Part shown: in pieces, positions 32,436-43,203 of the stretch
Numbering within the stretch: the first letter of the stretch is position 1
Layout: each line of letters starts with the position of its first letter
Source of the DNA: Tillandsia leiboldiana
Taxonomy: Eukaryota; Streptophyta; Magnoliopsida; Poales; Bromeliaceae
Assembly: GCA_029204045.2 (NCBI GenBank)
Contig: CM055063.1
Coordinates: forward strand, 33,404,810-33,468,809
Direction of reading: 5' to 3'
DNA: 64,000 nucleotides
Program-made: the position numbers and the translations under genes
Notes under the pieces: generated by a model
What the model was told of the DNA's origin: nothing
Databases searched by the model: none
Seen by the model: the letters and a program-made list of their open reading frames with translations, nothing else

Positions 32436-34942
32436 TGTAATAACCGCGGCTTTATTTGCCTTTCTAGACCTTCTTTTAAATTCTTGTAAATCCACTTTTC
32501 GACTAAGGGGTCCGGGGGTGAATTATTTTTCTTTATCTCTGGGCAGACTGTCGGGGCTCGCGGGTATTTTTAGACAATAAAGCTCGCGAAATGGATTTCG
32601 GCGGCGCGATCGGATCTGGATCCTGACCCCGGAATCTCCCAGAATAAATTCCGGAAGTTGGCAGCAGTTCAGGCGACTTACACGTTCTTCGAGGCGGACC
32701 GGACCCAGGTTCGCACCCAAACTCATTTCGCCGAGATTGATTTGTATTTTGGGACTTAGGGTTAAGTTCCCGTGTACGGAGGCGGCTAATATTAATACGT
32801 ATGTGTTGGGTTTAGATTTGGAGTTCCCCTACCGTTCCTCTCACGCAAACCCTCCTCTTCTCACCGATCGGCGCGAGGCACCGCGGCGGAGCGATCGAGG
32901 AACGGGAAGAACACCGCACACCTCCGGAATCGGGCACACAGGAACGAGGCGATCCCTCCCCTTACAACCTCCGACGGCGTAACCGAGGTGAGGCGTAGTT
33001 TCGCCGTTCTTGGCTTTCTTGTTTTTCTTGCTTTTGGGGGAGGGGGAAACGGGGGCACAGGCGACGGATTCCCCGGAATCCGGCGCCCGTGCGCAGCCCC
33101 CATGCGGGCGGCGCGCCCGTGCGCAGCCCCCATGCGGGCGGCGCGCCCGTGCGGGCCCGCACGGGGCTGGGCGCGTACGCAGCCCCGCATGCGGGTGGGG
33201 AGCCCGCTTGGTGCCGGGCACGCGCGCAGCCCCGCTTGCGGGGGGGGAACCCGCACGGGGCTGGGTGCGTGCGCAGCCCCGCATGCGGGTGGGGAGCCCG
33301 CATGGGGCCGGGCACGCGCGCAGCCCCGCTTGCGGGGGGTGAACCCGCTCGGGGCTGGGCGCGTGCGCAGCCCCGCATGCGGGTGGTGAGCCCGCACGGG
33401 GCTGGGCGCGTGCGCAGCCCCGCATGCGGACGGTGAGTCGGGGAGCCGCACGGGGCCGTCCGTGCCTTCGCCCTCGCCGGGGGACGTCGCCGCCGCCATC
33501 CTCCAGATCGGCGGGCCGTGCCCCGCCACCGACCGGGAGGGCCTTGCAGTTCGTATTACTTTTCGAGTTCCGAGTTACTAATTTTCCCTCGGCAGGTCCG
33601 TGTGGGTCCGGGCGAGCGCACCGGGACGCGGAGGAGCTGAGCGGGGGTCACCGTTTTTACAGGTGGGTTTTTGCTTTGGGTTTTAGCGTCGGGTTTCCGG
33701 CAATCGTACCTTGTTTAATATAAGTAATTAATTGTGCTAACATGGTAGTTTTGTGGTACTATGGTTACTTTGCTCGGTTATGTGGTACTATGGTTACTTT
33801 GCTCGGTTATGTGGTACTATGGTTACTTTGCTCGAGGCTGCAGCACGCGCACCCGCGGTTTGGCCACCGCAAAGGGTGCGCTTTTCCGGAAAAGTGGTCT
33901 ATGACCCGTGTATACCCACAGGACGGCGTGGGGCCTCTTTAGTTGTGGGGCATGTATGCGCCAAGGTGTGAGCGGTGCGACCCGTCGGTTTAGTTGTCCG
34001 ACGTGGGAGCGGTGCGACCCATTCGGTTTAGTTGTCCGACTTGGGCGCGGTGCGATTCGTCGGTTTAGTTGTCCGACGGGATCGGGTATTGCAGGTTTAC
34101 AGGTGTTTGATTCTACTTTTCCCTTGCGAGGGTGGTTGCTCCGGATAGACTACGGTTGGACGTTTTCTTTACCTGCTTTACTTTTATCACTTTTGTTTAG
34201 TCGCTGACTTCCCACTTTGCGACAGGGTCCTACAGGAGGGAGAGTTAGGCGACGGTGAGGCCGCGGCTAGAAATTTTGGGTCCCAGGAGACCGGAACAGT
34301 ACTTTACCTCTTACTGTCGCATTCCATTTATTATTTGTAGACTGTGGATGGTTCTCGATACCCTCGTGGGGTCGGTGTGGATGTCGGTACGGTGACAACT
34401 GAATTGTTTAGTTTTCTTTACATCTCTGTGGGCCGCTTTGGAAAATAAAATAGCAAATAAAAGAACAGATTGCGAAAACTACTATTTCAAAACTCGGGTG
34501 CCGTGTGGGCACCGTTTTCAAAACCTTGTGGATTTATGGTTTGCGAAAATGGATTTCAAACCTAAGTGTCGTGTGGGCACTGTTTCTCAAACCCCTGAGT
34601 TTATGTTGCTTTCGAAAAAGGGTTTTCAAAATATGGATGCCGGGTGGGCGCCGTTTCAACAATTGTGGGTTTTATCCTTTCAAACTAATCGGCCGTGAGT
34701 TTATTCTGCACATTGTGAATGGTTATACGTTTGGATTGCTGTGATTGAATGTTTACTCGTTTTGAACATTGTACAAACCGCGACGCCGTGCATATACAGG
34801 GGAGACTCTGTCCGTTTGTAGAGTGATCCTGTATATGCGGCGGATCTGGGCACGCGCCGGGGAAGAAGGTTTTCAAAAAAAAAAAATAAATACATACCTT
34901 TTGTAATCCGTTTCCGCTAAATTAATCCCCCGGGGCGTGACA
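32436..34942 (+). mobile_element. 3' LTR of B
   Basis: An uninterrupted 2507-base LTR that shows the empty site for A. It contains the 47-bp array (33069-33435), putative introns (32988-33595, 33663-34225), nested hairpin (33845-33897), tandem hairpins (33965-34080) and terminal stem-loop (34788-34838). Confidence 0.93.
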
Positions 34943-36515
34943 TGACTGTATGTAATGCTTTGATTGGTTTTCCTTTCATATTTTTCTAAATCTCTGCATT
35001 ACATGTTTTCATTGCTCTTCGTTTTTATGTTTTGAATAAAAGGGTTTTAACGAACAAGTGCATTGAATAAAAAGGATTTCACTGTTAATCACTCCAATTT
35101 AATTTTATATGAATTATCAACTTTACTCTATAATCATAATTCTTGAAGATACTTCATTATAAGAGTTTTTGATAATTATATTCATCAAATTTTAGTAATC
35201 ATGTGTGATCTTTAGAAGATTAATCTATCTCGGTTGTGTGAATTCATTGTGATAAACATGAGACAACCGATAGACTAAAATTTGGGATTTAATTCTTTCA
35301 CATAAGAGATTGTATTTTCTTACAAGGGTAATAAAATGAATTACAAAAGATGTGGAAAGAGTTACATCCGAAAGGAGTGTGAAAACTACCACCACATGTT
35401 GGAAAGAGCTGCCACCCTGGTCGTCCGGTCTGTGTGTGAAGCTACCACATGTTTTGATGCTTGAAAAATATTTTCTTGAAATTTTTAGTTGAAGCATTCG
35501 GAGATTCATATTCAAAGTTCTTATATTTTGAACAATCTTCTGGTTGGTATAAGGTGGGATAGTTGAAAGATGCTCAAAGAGCCACTCTTAGGTATTTTAG
35601 TGCTTATCTCAAATTTGAAAGGGTAGAAATCAAATTGATGTCATTTGGAAATCTCTGTAAGTCATCTTTGTAAATCCGTTACATCTTGATAGAGTTTGGA
35701 TCTCTAGATTATTTTTGATGACTTGTGTTTGACGTATATAATATGAAAAACGGTTTATAATGTTTTATCTTTGTTTTTCATGATTTCGGAGTAAATCTTT
35801 TTAATTTTTGTAAAATTAATTGGATTGAATGACATCTATGTGATCTCATATTATTTTCAAGCACTTAAATTGTTTTCTTGATGGAATACAAATCGGTAAT
35901 TCAAATATCTCAAAATCTGGATTTGCTTCAAGAAATTATTTGATTTTTGCTTTCGAGTACCGGTACGCAATCTGTGTTTTTGTTATATACCGGAACTGAG
36001 CTTTTATCTCTCTTTCTCTATGAACTAATGTTGTTAGTGATTTTCTTTTGTCTAGTATGTTCACTGTTTGACAATTTGTGACAAAAAGGGGGAGAAGAGA
36101 AATGGGGGAGAAGAGATCATCGAGATAGGGGGAGACAGAGATGAGATCATCGAGATAGAGGAGACGGAGATGAGATCATCGAGATAGGAGGAGATGATGA
36201 AAAAGGAGCCAAAAAACAAAAAGAACCGAAAGGACGAATCAAATGTAGGATATAGCTTTAATTTCTGACAACTAACTTTTGATTTATTTGGAGTTTTGTT
36301 TTGCAGGATCTACATCACTTTTAGACTCCAAGTCCTAAGTCATAGAGTTTGTTCTAAGACTGGTTTAAATGTAATTTTTGTTTATTGGATATTTCACGCA
36401 AAGAAAGTCAATGTTTTGGTGATGACATTGAGTTTCGAATTTTTGGTTTAAGATGAGTGTCTTGAGCGTTTTATGTATTTTTGGGTTTTGTCACAAAATT
36501 GCCAAAGGGGGAGAT
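34943..36515 (+). mobile_element. 3' non-coding region of copia D with several polypurine tracts
   Basis: AT-rich and non-coding. It holds repeated purine tracts: AAAAAGGGGGAGA at 36083, ATGGGGGAGA near 36102, ATAGGGGGAGA near 36126 and the final AAAGGGGGAGAT at 36504-36515 directly before the LTR. Multiple tracts of this form are a Sirevirus hallmark. No RT, integrase or envelope-like frame is visible. Confidence 0.8.
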
Positions 36516-37350
36516 TGTTACGGCTTGTTGTGTTGGCATATTTCGTGAGTTGAGTCGGAGTCTTGAAGTGATCAAATTGTCAATCAGCAATCAAAGACTC
36601 AGAGAAGATTCAACAAGAGCTCAAGTTGACACTCAGTGTTTTGAGTCTTGAAGATTGAAGATGAAGAATTGTGGATCAATTACATCAATCTCAAGGAAAA
36701 TGGATTCGGAATGATCAGGTACGTTTAACTAAATAATTTTGGTGATCCGAATACATTTGAGTAGTTTAGAAACACTTGGATAAGTTTTCATTGCATAAAA
36801 GTCAAAAACTATTTTTTTAGGAAATCCGTTCAGGACTGGAAATTTTGTTCAGGACTGTTTTTTTAATCCAGTCCGGACCGTGGATTCCAGTTCGGACCCC
36901 GAACCTTGTTTTTTCAGGAATTGCTGAAAAAAGACGACAGTCCTGAACCAGTCCGGACCGTCGTGCGGGAAAAATTCTGTTAAGTCAGTTTTTGATGCTT
37001 ATCTCTTTCCAAAGGTTTCTAACCTATAAATAGACACTTAGGGTTTCTCAAGAACTACCGATTAATATATAAAACACTTGAGAGCAACCCTAGAGGCTAG
37101 GTTTTTATCGTTCTTCTTTATAGCCTCTTTTAGGTCAATTCGACGGTTCTTCCAAGATCTATCTTTTGTCGAATTGATCTAGTCTTTGCTTAGAGATTCC
37201 TTCTACGGTTCTTCAATGATAATCTAAGCAAAGGATCACCATCGAAGCTTTTAATAAGTTTGCGTCGTGGATTCGACATAGCATCGTGGATTCGGTGTGT
37301 TGAAGGCGTTTCGTGGATTCGGAACGTGTGCTCGTGGATTCGAGTGGCGT
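36516..37350 (+). mobile_element. 3' LTR of copia D, first part
   Basis: Matches 4436-5260. TATA box at 37025-37033. Interrupted after GGCGT (37346-37350) by element F and resumed at 46028. Confidence 0.92.
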
Positions 37351-38052
37351 TGTAGTAGCCGCTGGTTTAAAATGTTTTTGGGTCTACTTTTGGTTTCGTT
37401 TATTTCGCAATTCATTTCGGGGGCTGGAGGGTGATCGAATAATTCCTAGTTTCCGGACAGACCATCGGGGCTCGCGGGTATTTTTAGTTAATAAAGCTCG
37501 CGAAACGGAGAACAGCGGCGCAATCGGTTTTGAATTCCGACGCCGGAATCTCCCGGAATAAATTCCGGAAAGTGGCTAGCGGTTCAGGTGGTCAACGCGG
37601 TTTTTCAGGCAGACCGGACCCTGGTTCGCACCTGACTTATTACCCGCTTTTGACTTGAGTTGGGTTCATTCCCATTCCCCAACTTAACCGCTCCCGCCAT
37701 CTTAACCGCTCCCGCCTTTTCCCGGTCGTGCAACTTCCCACAACCCCACAACTCCCCACAACCCCCCCCAACTTCCCACAACCCCCCAACTCCCCACCAC
37801 TCCCCCCAACTCCCCACCACTCCCCCCCCAACTTCCCCCAACTCCCCACAACTCCCCTGCGTACGAAACCCCAAGGGCAACGAGAACCCACTTCCCCAAC
37901 CATTCAGTTTCCCAACCAAACCTTACTGTTTCCCAACCGGTCGAGTGGAGAAGCAAGGCGGAGCGGGTGAGGAGAGGGAAGATCGCCGGCATACCCTTCA
38001 CGCAAGAACAGGACGATCATCCCCTAGATCAACCCTAGCCGACGAAACCAAG

Positions 38053-39467
38053 GTGAGCATAGGTTAGGGTTCTTGATTTGGGCTTTTCTTGGTTCTCTTA
38101 GGAAAAAGGGCGGAGGGGAGTCGGCACCATCACCGGAGCCACGCATGCGGGCGGCGCCGCGTGCAGCCGCATGCGGGTGGCGCCGCATGCGGGCGGCGCC
38201 GCATGCACCCGCATGCGGGCAACACCGCATGCGGGCGGCACCGCATGCGGATGCGGGCGCCGCCGCATGCGGGCGGCTCCGCATGCGGGTGCGGGCGGGA
38301 CTGCAAGCGGGCGGTGCTGCATGCGGGTGCCGCCGCATGCGGGCGGCTCCGCATGCGGGTGCGGGCGGCACCGCATGCGGGCGGCGCCGCACGCGGGCGG
38401 CACCGCATGCGGGTGCGGGCGGCACCGCATGCGGGCGGCGCCGCACGCGGGCGGCACCGCATGCGGGCGGCGCCGCACGCGGGCGGCTCCGCATGCGGGT
38501 GCGGGTGGCACCGCATGCGGGCGGCGCCGCGTGCGGGCGGCACCGCATGCGGGCGGCGCCACATGCGGGCGGCGCCACATGCGGGCGGCGCCACATGCGG
38601 GCGGCGCCGCATGCCCCCGCATGCGGACAGCGCCGCATGCGGGCGGCACCGCATGCGGGCAGCGCCGCATGTGGGCAGCGCCGCGCGCACCCACAAGTGG
38701 GAAGCGCCGCATGTGGGTGACGCCGCGTGCGGACGGCGCCGCACGTAGGTAGTACGCCGCCCAGCCGCGCGGGGCCGGGCGCGTACGTGTACGAATTGTG
38801 CGCAAGGTGGGGGGGGGGGCGCGCCCGGTGTTCTAGTCTTTAATCTTACAGAGTCTTAAATTTCTGACTCCTGTATGACAGGTTCTGGTAGGTCCGGGCG
38901 GGCACCCGAGACGCGGGAGAACCTAGCATCGGTCAGGAGCACGACAACGAAAAGGTGGGTTTACGGTTGAGGCTGAGTATAGTGTTAGTATTCCGAAAGG
39001 GATTTTTATTGCTAATCGGTACTAACGCTGACGGTTTCTATGATGTACTATATTACCCCGTGTCTTGGTTACTTATGCTCGAGTTGCGACACGCGCACCC
39101 GCGGTCTGGCCACCACAAAGGGTGCTCTTTTCCGGAAAGGCGGTCTTCGACCCGTGTTACCCACGAGGGGATGTAGTGGGGCCCCCGTAGGTGTGGGGTT
39201 TGAGGCACCAAGGTGTGAGCGGTGTGACCTGTCGGGATTGGTGCCCGACGAGGTCAGGTGTGCGACCCGCCGGGATTGGTGCCCGACGAGGTCAGGTGTT
39301 ACAGGTGTTACCGGGGTTACAGGTGTCACAGGTGGTACAGGTGGTTGCTAGTTACCATTACGAGTAGAGTGGTTGCTCCGGCTAGTCTTACTTTTGTGGC
39401 TTGGTATTACTTTACTGCTTTAGTATTGTTATTATGATAGTGTCGCTGACTACCCACTCTGTGACAG
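38053..39467 (+). other. Putative two-intron leader in F 5' LTR
   Basis: Intron 1 is 38053-38881 (AAG/GTGAGC; CTGACTCCTGTATGACAG). Exon 2 is 38882-38954 (73 nt). Intron 2 is 38955-39467 (AAG/GTGGGTTT; CTGACTACCCACTCTGTGACAG less its first bases). The 3' LTR repeats the sites at 43906-44734 and 44808-45358. Confidence 0.5.
38143..38745 (+). repeat. 16-22 bp GC-rich minisatellite in F 5' LTR
   Basis: Some thirty units built on GCATGCGGGCGGCGCC, with longer variants carrying an extra GCGGGT. It is CpG-dense and self-complementary. Copies are at 43996-44600 and, after the second gap, 54487-55085. Frames of 200 or more codons run through it on both strands, all of Arg/Ala/Cys/His/Pro repeats, and are not genes. 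Confidence 0.93.
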
Positions 39468-40136
39468 GTACCTCTAGGGGATAGAGGTAGGCGACGGTGA
39501 GGCCGAGGTGGGAGCAGTCGGGCTGTGGGAGCCCTAGTATGATGTTTTCTTTACTTTCTCTGCATTTCATTTGGTATTGTAGGTTACTGTGTGGTTCTCG
39601 ATACCCTCGTGGGGTCGTGTGGATGTTGATTACTTTCGTTCTGGTTATGCACTACTGTTTCCTTTATTGTTCCCGTTTGGTCGTTTTCTAAACAAACCAA
39701 CTAGAAAACAAAAGAAAAAGGACTTCGAAAACTGTTTTCAAAAGTCTAGGGTCGGGTGGGCCCGTTTTCCAAACCTTGTGGATTTATGCCGTTTTCCAAT
39801 CGGTTTTCAAAACCTAAGGCCGTGTGGGACTGTTTTCAAAACGGTGAGTTTATACGTTCAACTTGACTGGCCACGGGTATTGTTTCGTCTTCATGCACCG
39901 TACTACTTCAAACTGTTGTGATTAAATGGAAAATGATTGCTTGTGTTCGACTATTGTAACAGCCGCGACGCCGTGCATATACAGAGGAGACTCTGCCCGA
40001 TTTTCGAGTAAATCTGTATATGTGGCGGGTCTGGGCACGCGCCGGGAAAGGAGGTTTTTAAACAAAAAAATTGTACGCACCTTACGCTTACTTTGGTGTA
40101 TCGTTTCCGCTAAAATAAAACCACCGGGGCGTGACA

Positions 40137-40157
40137 GATTAATATGGTATCAGAGAC
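40137..40157 (+). promoter_or_regulatory. Primer-binding site of F
   Basis: GATTAATATGGTATCAGAGA follows the LTR, with the initiator-Met match. Confidence 0.88.
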
Positions 40158-40385
40158 TTTGCTTTAATCACAACAGTGACGGCCCAACATCCACCGAGAT
40201 ATCACACTTAACTACGAATAAATGAAATGTGTGGGACGTAAGGGTGTAGGACGCGAGTGAACGTGGGGGGAGGGAAATTTGTGTGATTTGTTTACGCACG
40301 GTTTTCCTGGGTATGCTGGGACTAATGTGTTTCCTTGGTGTGCACAGATAGAAGCCCGATTTTGGGTGGGTAACTGCTGCCGGAC

Positions 40386-41009
40386 ATGGACCTTGCGGCA
40401 GAGGCGAACCGCTTACTACGCAACCAGCTGCGCGACGTGGCTGGGCAACTGCTAAATCTCGCGGAGCACGTGGGTATACTGACCCAGGAGCTTGAGGGTG
40501 TCGACCACGCCCAGCACGGCACCGGTGGTGTTAACACCCATGGGATACCACCGACTGGCGTTTCCACCTTTCAGGGAGCGGTCAACTTGGCCGTGCGCAC
40601 GGAGCTAGAGCGTACACGGCAGGCACGCCCCTACCCCGGCCCGACAGGGGACCCCTACCAGTGCGGCAGAGCGACCAAGCGCCAGAGGAACGGGCCGAAA
40701 CCCGGGCAGGCGATGAGGGAGGGACCTGCACCACCAACGCCATGCGTCATTTGTGACGGTGCGCATTCAATGATGAATTGCCCTTGGCGGGACGAACATT
40801 GCTTCCGGTGTGGCAGGCCGGGCCACACACGTTACGAGTGCCCCCGGAAGCCGGGCGTCACCAGACCCCCGGCACCGAGACCTGATGACCCACGCCTGAC
40901 GGACTCTTCCGATACCGAGTCCCCACCCCGCCACGCCGAACGTAGCTGGCCCAGAGGTTGTGGACGGACCTCCCCGGCCGGCCCGGGGAGCAGTGATGCA
41001 GAATCCTAG
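40386..41009 (+). CDS. Capsid-less mini-Gag, coiled coil and two zinc knuckles
   Basis: Intact 207-residue frame starting at the first ATG after a 250-base leader. It has an N-terminal coiled coil (about 6-40; NRLLRNQLRDVAGQLL), a linker, a short segment like the end of gypsy capsid (63-75), a Lys/Arg-rich stretch (94-106), then C120-C123-H127-C132 and C139-C142-H147-C152, and an acidic tail ending SSDAES. The coiled coil matches the start of full gag in element A, but A's capsid segment (about residues 155-270 there) has no counterpart. Such a protein could still bind RNA and self-associate but not form a normal shell. Its role is unknown: RNA packaging or interference with full Gag are possible. 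Confidence 0.8.
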   Translation: MDLAAEANRLLRNQLRDVAGQLLNLAEHVGILTQELEGVDHAQHGTGGVNTHGIPPTGVSTFQGAVNLAVRTELERTRQARPYPGPTGDPYQCGRATKRQRNGPKPGQAMREGPAPPTPCVICDGAHSMMNCPWRDEHCFRCGRPGHTRYECPRKPGVTRPPAPRPDDPRLTDSSDTESPPRHAERSWPRGCGRTSPAGPGSSDAES

Positions 41010-41024
41010 AACCGGAAATCACAG

Positions 41025-41202
41025 GTATATATTTTTTTCTTTTCTCCCTTTACCTCTTTGGTTAGGCATCGATTTCCATCTTCCGTTTTTGTTTTTTTTT
41101 CTTTCTCCGCGTACTGTGCGGTTGTGCCGGGGAGGTTTATATAGGATAGGAGTGGGGCTACTCCCCTAGTCCGCCTTAGGAGTTGTGAACGCCATGTCAC
41201 AG
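41025..41202 (+). other. Putative 178-nt intron between mini-Gag and pol in F
   Basis: Donor CACAG/GTATAT, 15 bases after the Gag stop, a long T-rich tract, and acceptor ATGTCACAG. Splicing would join the Gag frame to the pol frame in phase, with only the Gag TAG in between. Element C has a 176-nt counterpart. A gag-pol intron is known from Ogre elements. Confidence 0.5.
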
Positions 41203-43167
41203 GGAGGGAAGGCGGGTCGGGCGCCGGGTAGGAACCCCTTTCAAATGGTTCTGAAAAGAGAACCCTACCTAGTTTGTGGGTCAGTTCAAACCCCCGGTGG
41301 GGGGAAACTTCGCGGGAGTACTCCCTACAGCGACGGTAGCGGACGAGGTGTTACCACCCCCCCGACGACGGCATTAGAGTCAGTGGTCTTCGTCCTGAAG
41401 TTATGGAGACACTATCTCTTTGGTGTCCATTGTAACATCTTCTCAGATCACCAGAGTCTTAAATACCTATTCACCCAAAAGGAACTAAACCTACAGCAGA
41501 GGCGGTGGCTTGAATTACTGAAGGATTACGACCTAACGATCCAATATCACCCCGGGAAAGCAAACGTGGTAGCGGACGCTCTGAGCAGGAAGGGGCGATT
41601 GGAGGGAGGATCGGTAGGTGCGATAACTGAGCAGAGCAGCTTGATCGCGGAATTTTCACGACTAGGGTTGGAAGTAGTGCCAGCAGGCACGGTTGCGCAA
41701 CTTCTAACTTTGGTGGTCAAACCAGCACTGCTAGAAAAGATTCGAGAGGGACAGCAGGCGGATTCGCACTTATAGCTCGTAAGAGACAAGATCTCACCGG
41801 ATCAGGAAGGTGACTTTTCAATGGAAGGCGACGGCACTCTACGGTTCCGCGGGCGGATTTGCGTGCCGGATACCCCGGAATTGAAGAAGGAAATTCTGTC
41901 TGAGGCACACAGCGCCCCTTATGCAGCGCATCCAGGAGGCACAAAGATGTACAGGGACCTCAAGCAGACCTTCTGGTGGCCCAAGATGAAGAGGGATGTA
42001 ACTCGATTTGTAGCTCATTGCCTAGTGTGTCAATAGATAAAGGCGGAACATCAACGACCGGCGGGAAAGTTACAACCCTTACCGATACCGGAGTGGAAGT
42101 GGGATCATATCACCATGGACTTTGTCACTGGGTTCCCACGTTCACAACAAGGACACGACACAATATGGGTTGTGATGGACCGGCTAACTAAGTCAGCGCA
42201 CTTCCTGCCGATTCACACAACCTGGACCAGAGAGCGGTTGGCTCAAGTCTACCTCAGCGAGATTGTAAGACTGCATGGGGTACCGGCATCGATCACATCA
42301 GACAAGGACACGCGTTTTGTCTCAAAGTTTTGGCAGAGTCTGCAACAAGCCTTGGGGACTAAATTGCACTTCAGCACAGCCTTCCACCCTCAGACAGACG
42401 GGCAGTCGGAGCGAGTGATACAGACGCTAAAGGACCTGCTTCGGGCCTGTGTACTCGATTGGGGAGTCGGTTGGGAGCGTTATCTACCACTTGTAGAATT
42501 CGCTTACAACAATAGCCACCAGGCCAGCATCCTGATGGCACCCTACGAAGCCTTATACGGGAGACGCTGCCGATCCCCGATCTGTTGGGACGACTTGGGA
42601 GAACGGAAGTTCTTGGGACCCGACTTGGTGGAAGAAACAGAAGAGAAGGTGCGTCTCATCAGACAGCGCTTACTAACCGCCCAGAGTCGACAAAAGAGCT
42701 ACGCGGATCGAAGACGCCGCGACTTGGAGTTCCAGGTGGGAGAACACGTGTTTTTGCGGGTCTCGCCGTCTAGGGGAATCAAGCGATTCGGGTTGAAAGG
42801 CAAGCTAAGCCCGCGGTTCGTGGGGCCATTCGAGATCCTGGAGCGGATTGGCCCAGTAGCTTACCGCCTTGCCCTACCACCGAACCTCAACCGGATTCAT
42901 GACGTGTTCCACGTTTCGATGCTTAAGAAATACCTCCCCGACCCGTCGCATATTCTGGACGTCTCGACACTCGAACTAAAGGAGGACCTAAGCTTCGAGG
43001 AAACCCCTGTGCGAATACTAGCAAGAGAAAGCAAGTCGCTACGAAACCGAGACATCCCCTATGTGAAGGTGCACTGGAACAACCACGAGGAGCGGGAAGC
43101 GACGTGGGAACTAGAATCGAAGATGAGGGAGGGCTACCCCTATCTCTTTACCGCGAACCAGGATTGA
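41203..43167 (+). pseudogene. pol: F pol: partial RNase H and integrase
   Basis: After a short unplaced segment the homology starts inside RNase H at SVVFVLKLWRHYLFGV (about 41378), so protease, RT and the first half of RNase H, with its first catalytic residues, are missing. Then come VADALS, the HHCC zinc domain (about 41905-42035), the core Asp in MDFVTGF (42115), Asp in TSDKDTRF, Glu in the SER segment (about 42410), and the chromodomain-like tail to the TGA at 43165. In-frame TAG codons stand at about 41774 and 42034. Both positions look like former CAG codons. The last 350 codons are uninterrupted. Confidence 0.92.
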
Positions 43168-43203
43168 GTTTCGAGGACGAAACTCGTTTTAAGAGGTGAG
43201 TGG
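43166..43203 (+). promoter_or_regulatory. Stop-overlapping hairpin and polypurine tract of F
   Basis: GAGTTTCG-AGGA-CGAAACTC (43166-43185) overlaps the stop; AAGAGGTGAGTGG adjoins the LTR. Confidence 0.8.

Larger units (their letters stand above)
7527..34942 (+). mobile_element. Ty3/gypsy (Tekay-like) element B with nested A and C
   Basis: B has TGTAATAACC...GGGGCGTGACA ends, 2.5 kb LTRs, an initiator-Met primer site and flanking TGACT at 7522-7526 and 34943-34947. Without A (in the 5' LTR) and C (in the integrase region) it is close to 9 kb. Its interior has no gag or protease and only the last part of RT, then RNase H and integrase with a chromodomain-like tail. A 1.6 kb leader stands where gag would be. 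One frameshift breaks pol at about 22045. It is non-autonomous. Confidence 0.9.
37351..40136 (+). mobile_element. 5' LTR of F
   Basis: 2786 bases. U3 carries the shared block (GGGTATTTTTAG then AATAAATTCCGG), followed by a C-rich CCCCAACT-type stretch (37735-37860). Includes putative introns, conserved hairpin (39088-39142), two tandem hairpin units (39220-39300) and the terminal stem-loop (39976-40022). Confidence 0.92.

Noticed and set aside
38143..38745. CRISPR-like array
   Set aside because: Units are contiguous and diverged without unique spacers, inside a plant LTR.
38024..38805. Long open frames (200 or more codons) on both strands through GC-rich arrays, also at 43877-44712, 54371-55194, 7932-8738 and 10674-11251
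   Set aside because: They consist of Arg/Ala/Pro/Cys/His repeats produced by stop-poor minisatellites, are open in several frames at once and match no domain.
39535..39600. A third conserved intron in the LTR leader, ending TTTGGTATTGTAG
   Set aside because: Acceptor-like sequences recur in several families, but no consistent donor follows exon 3.
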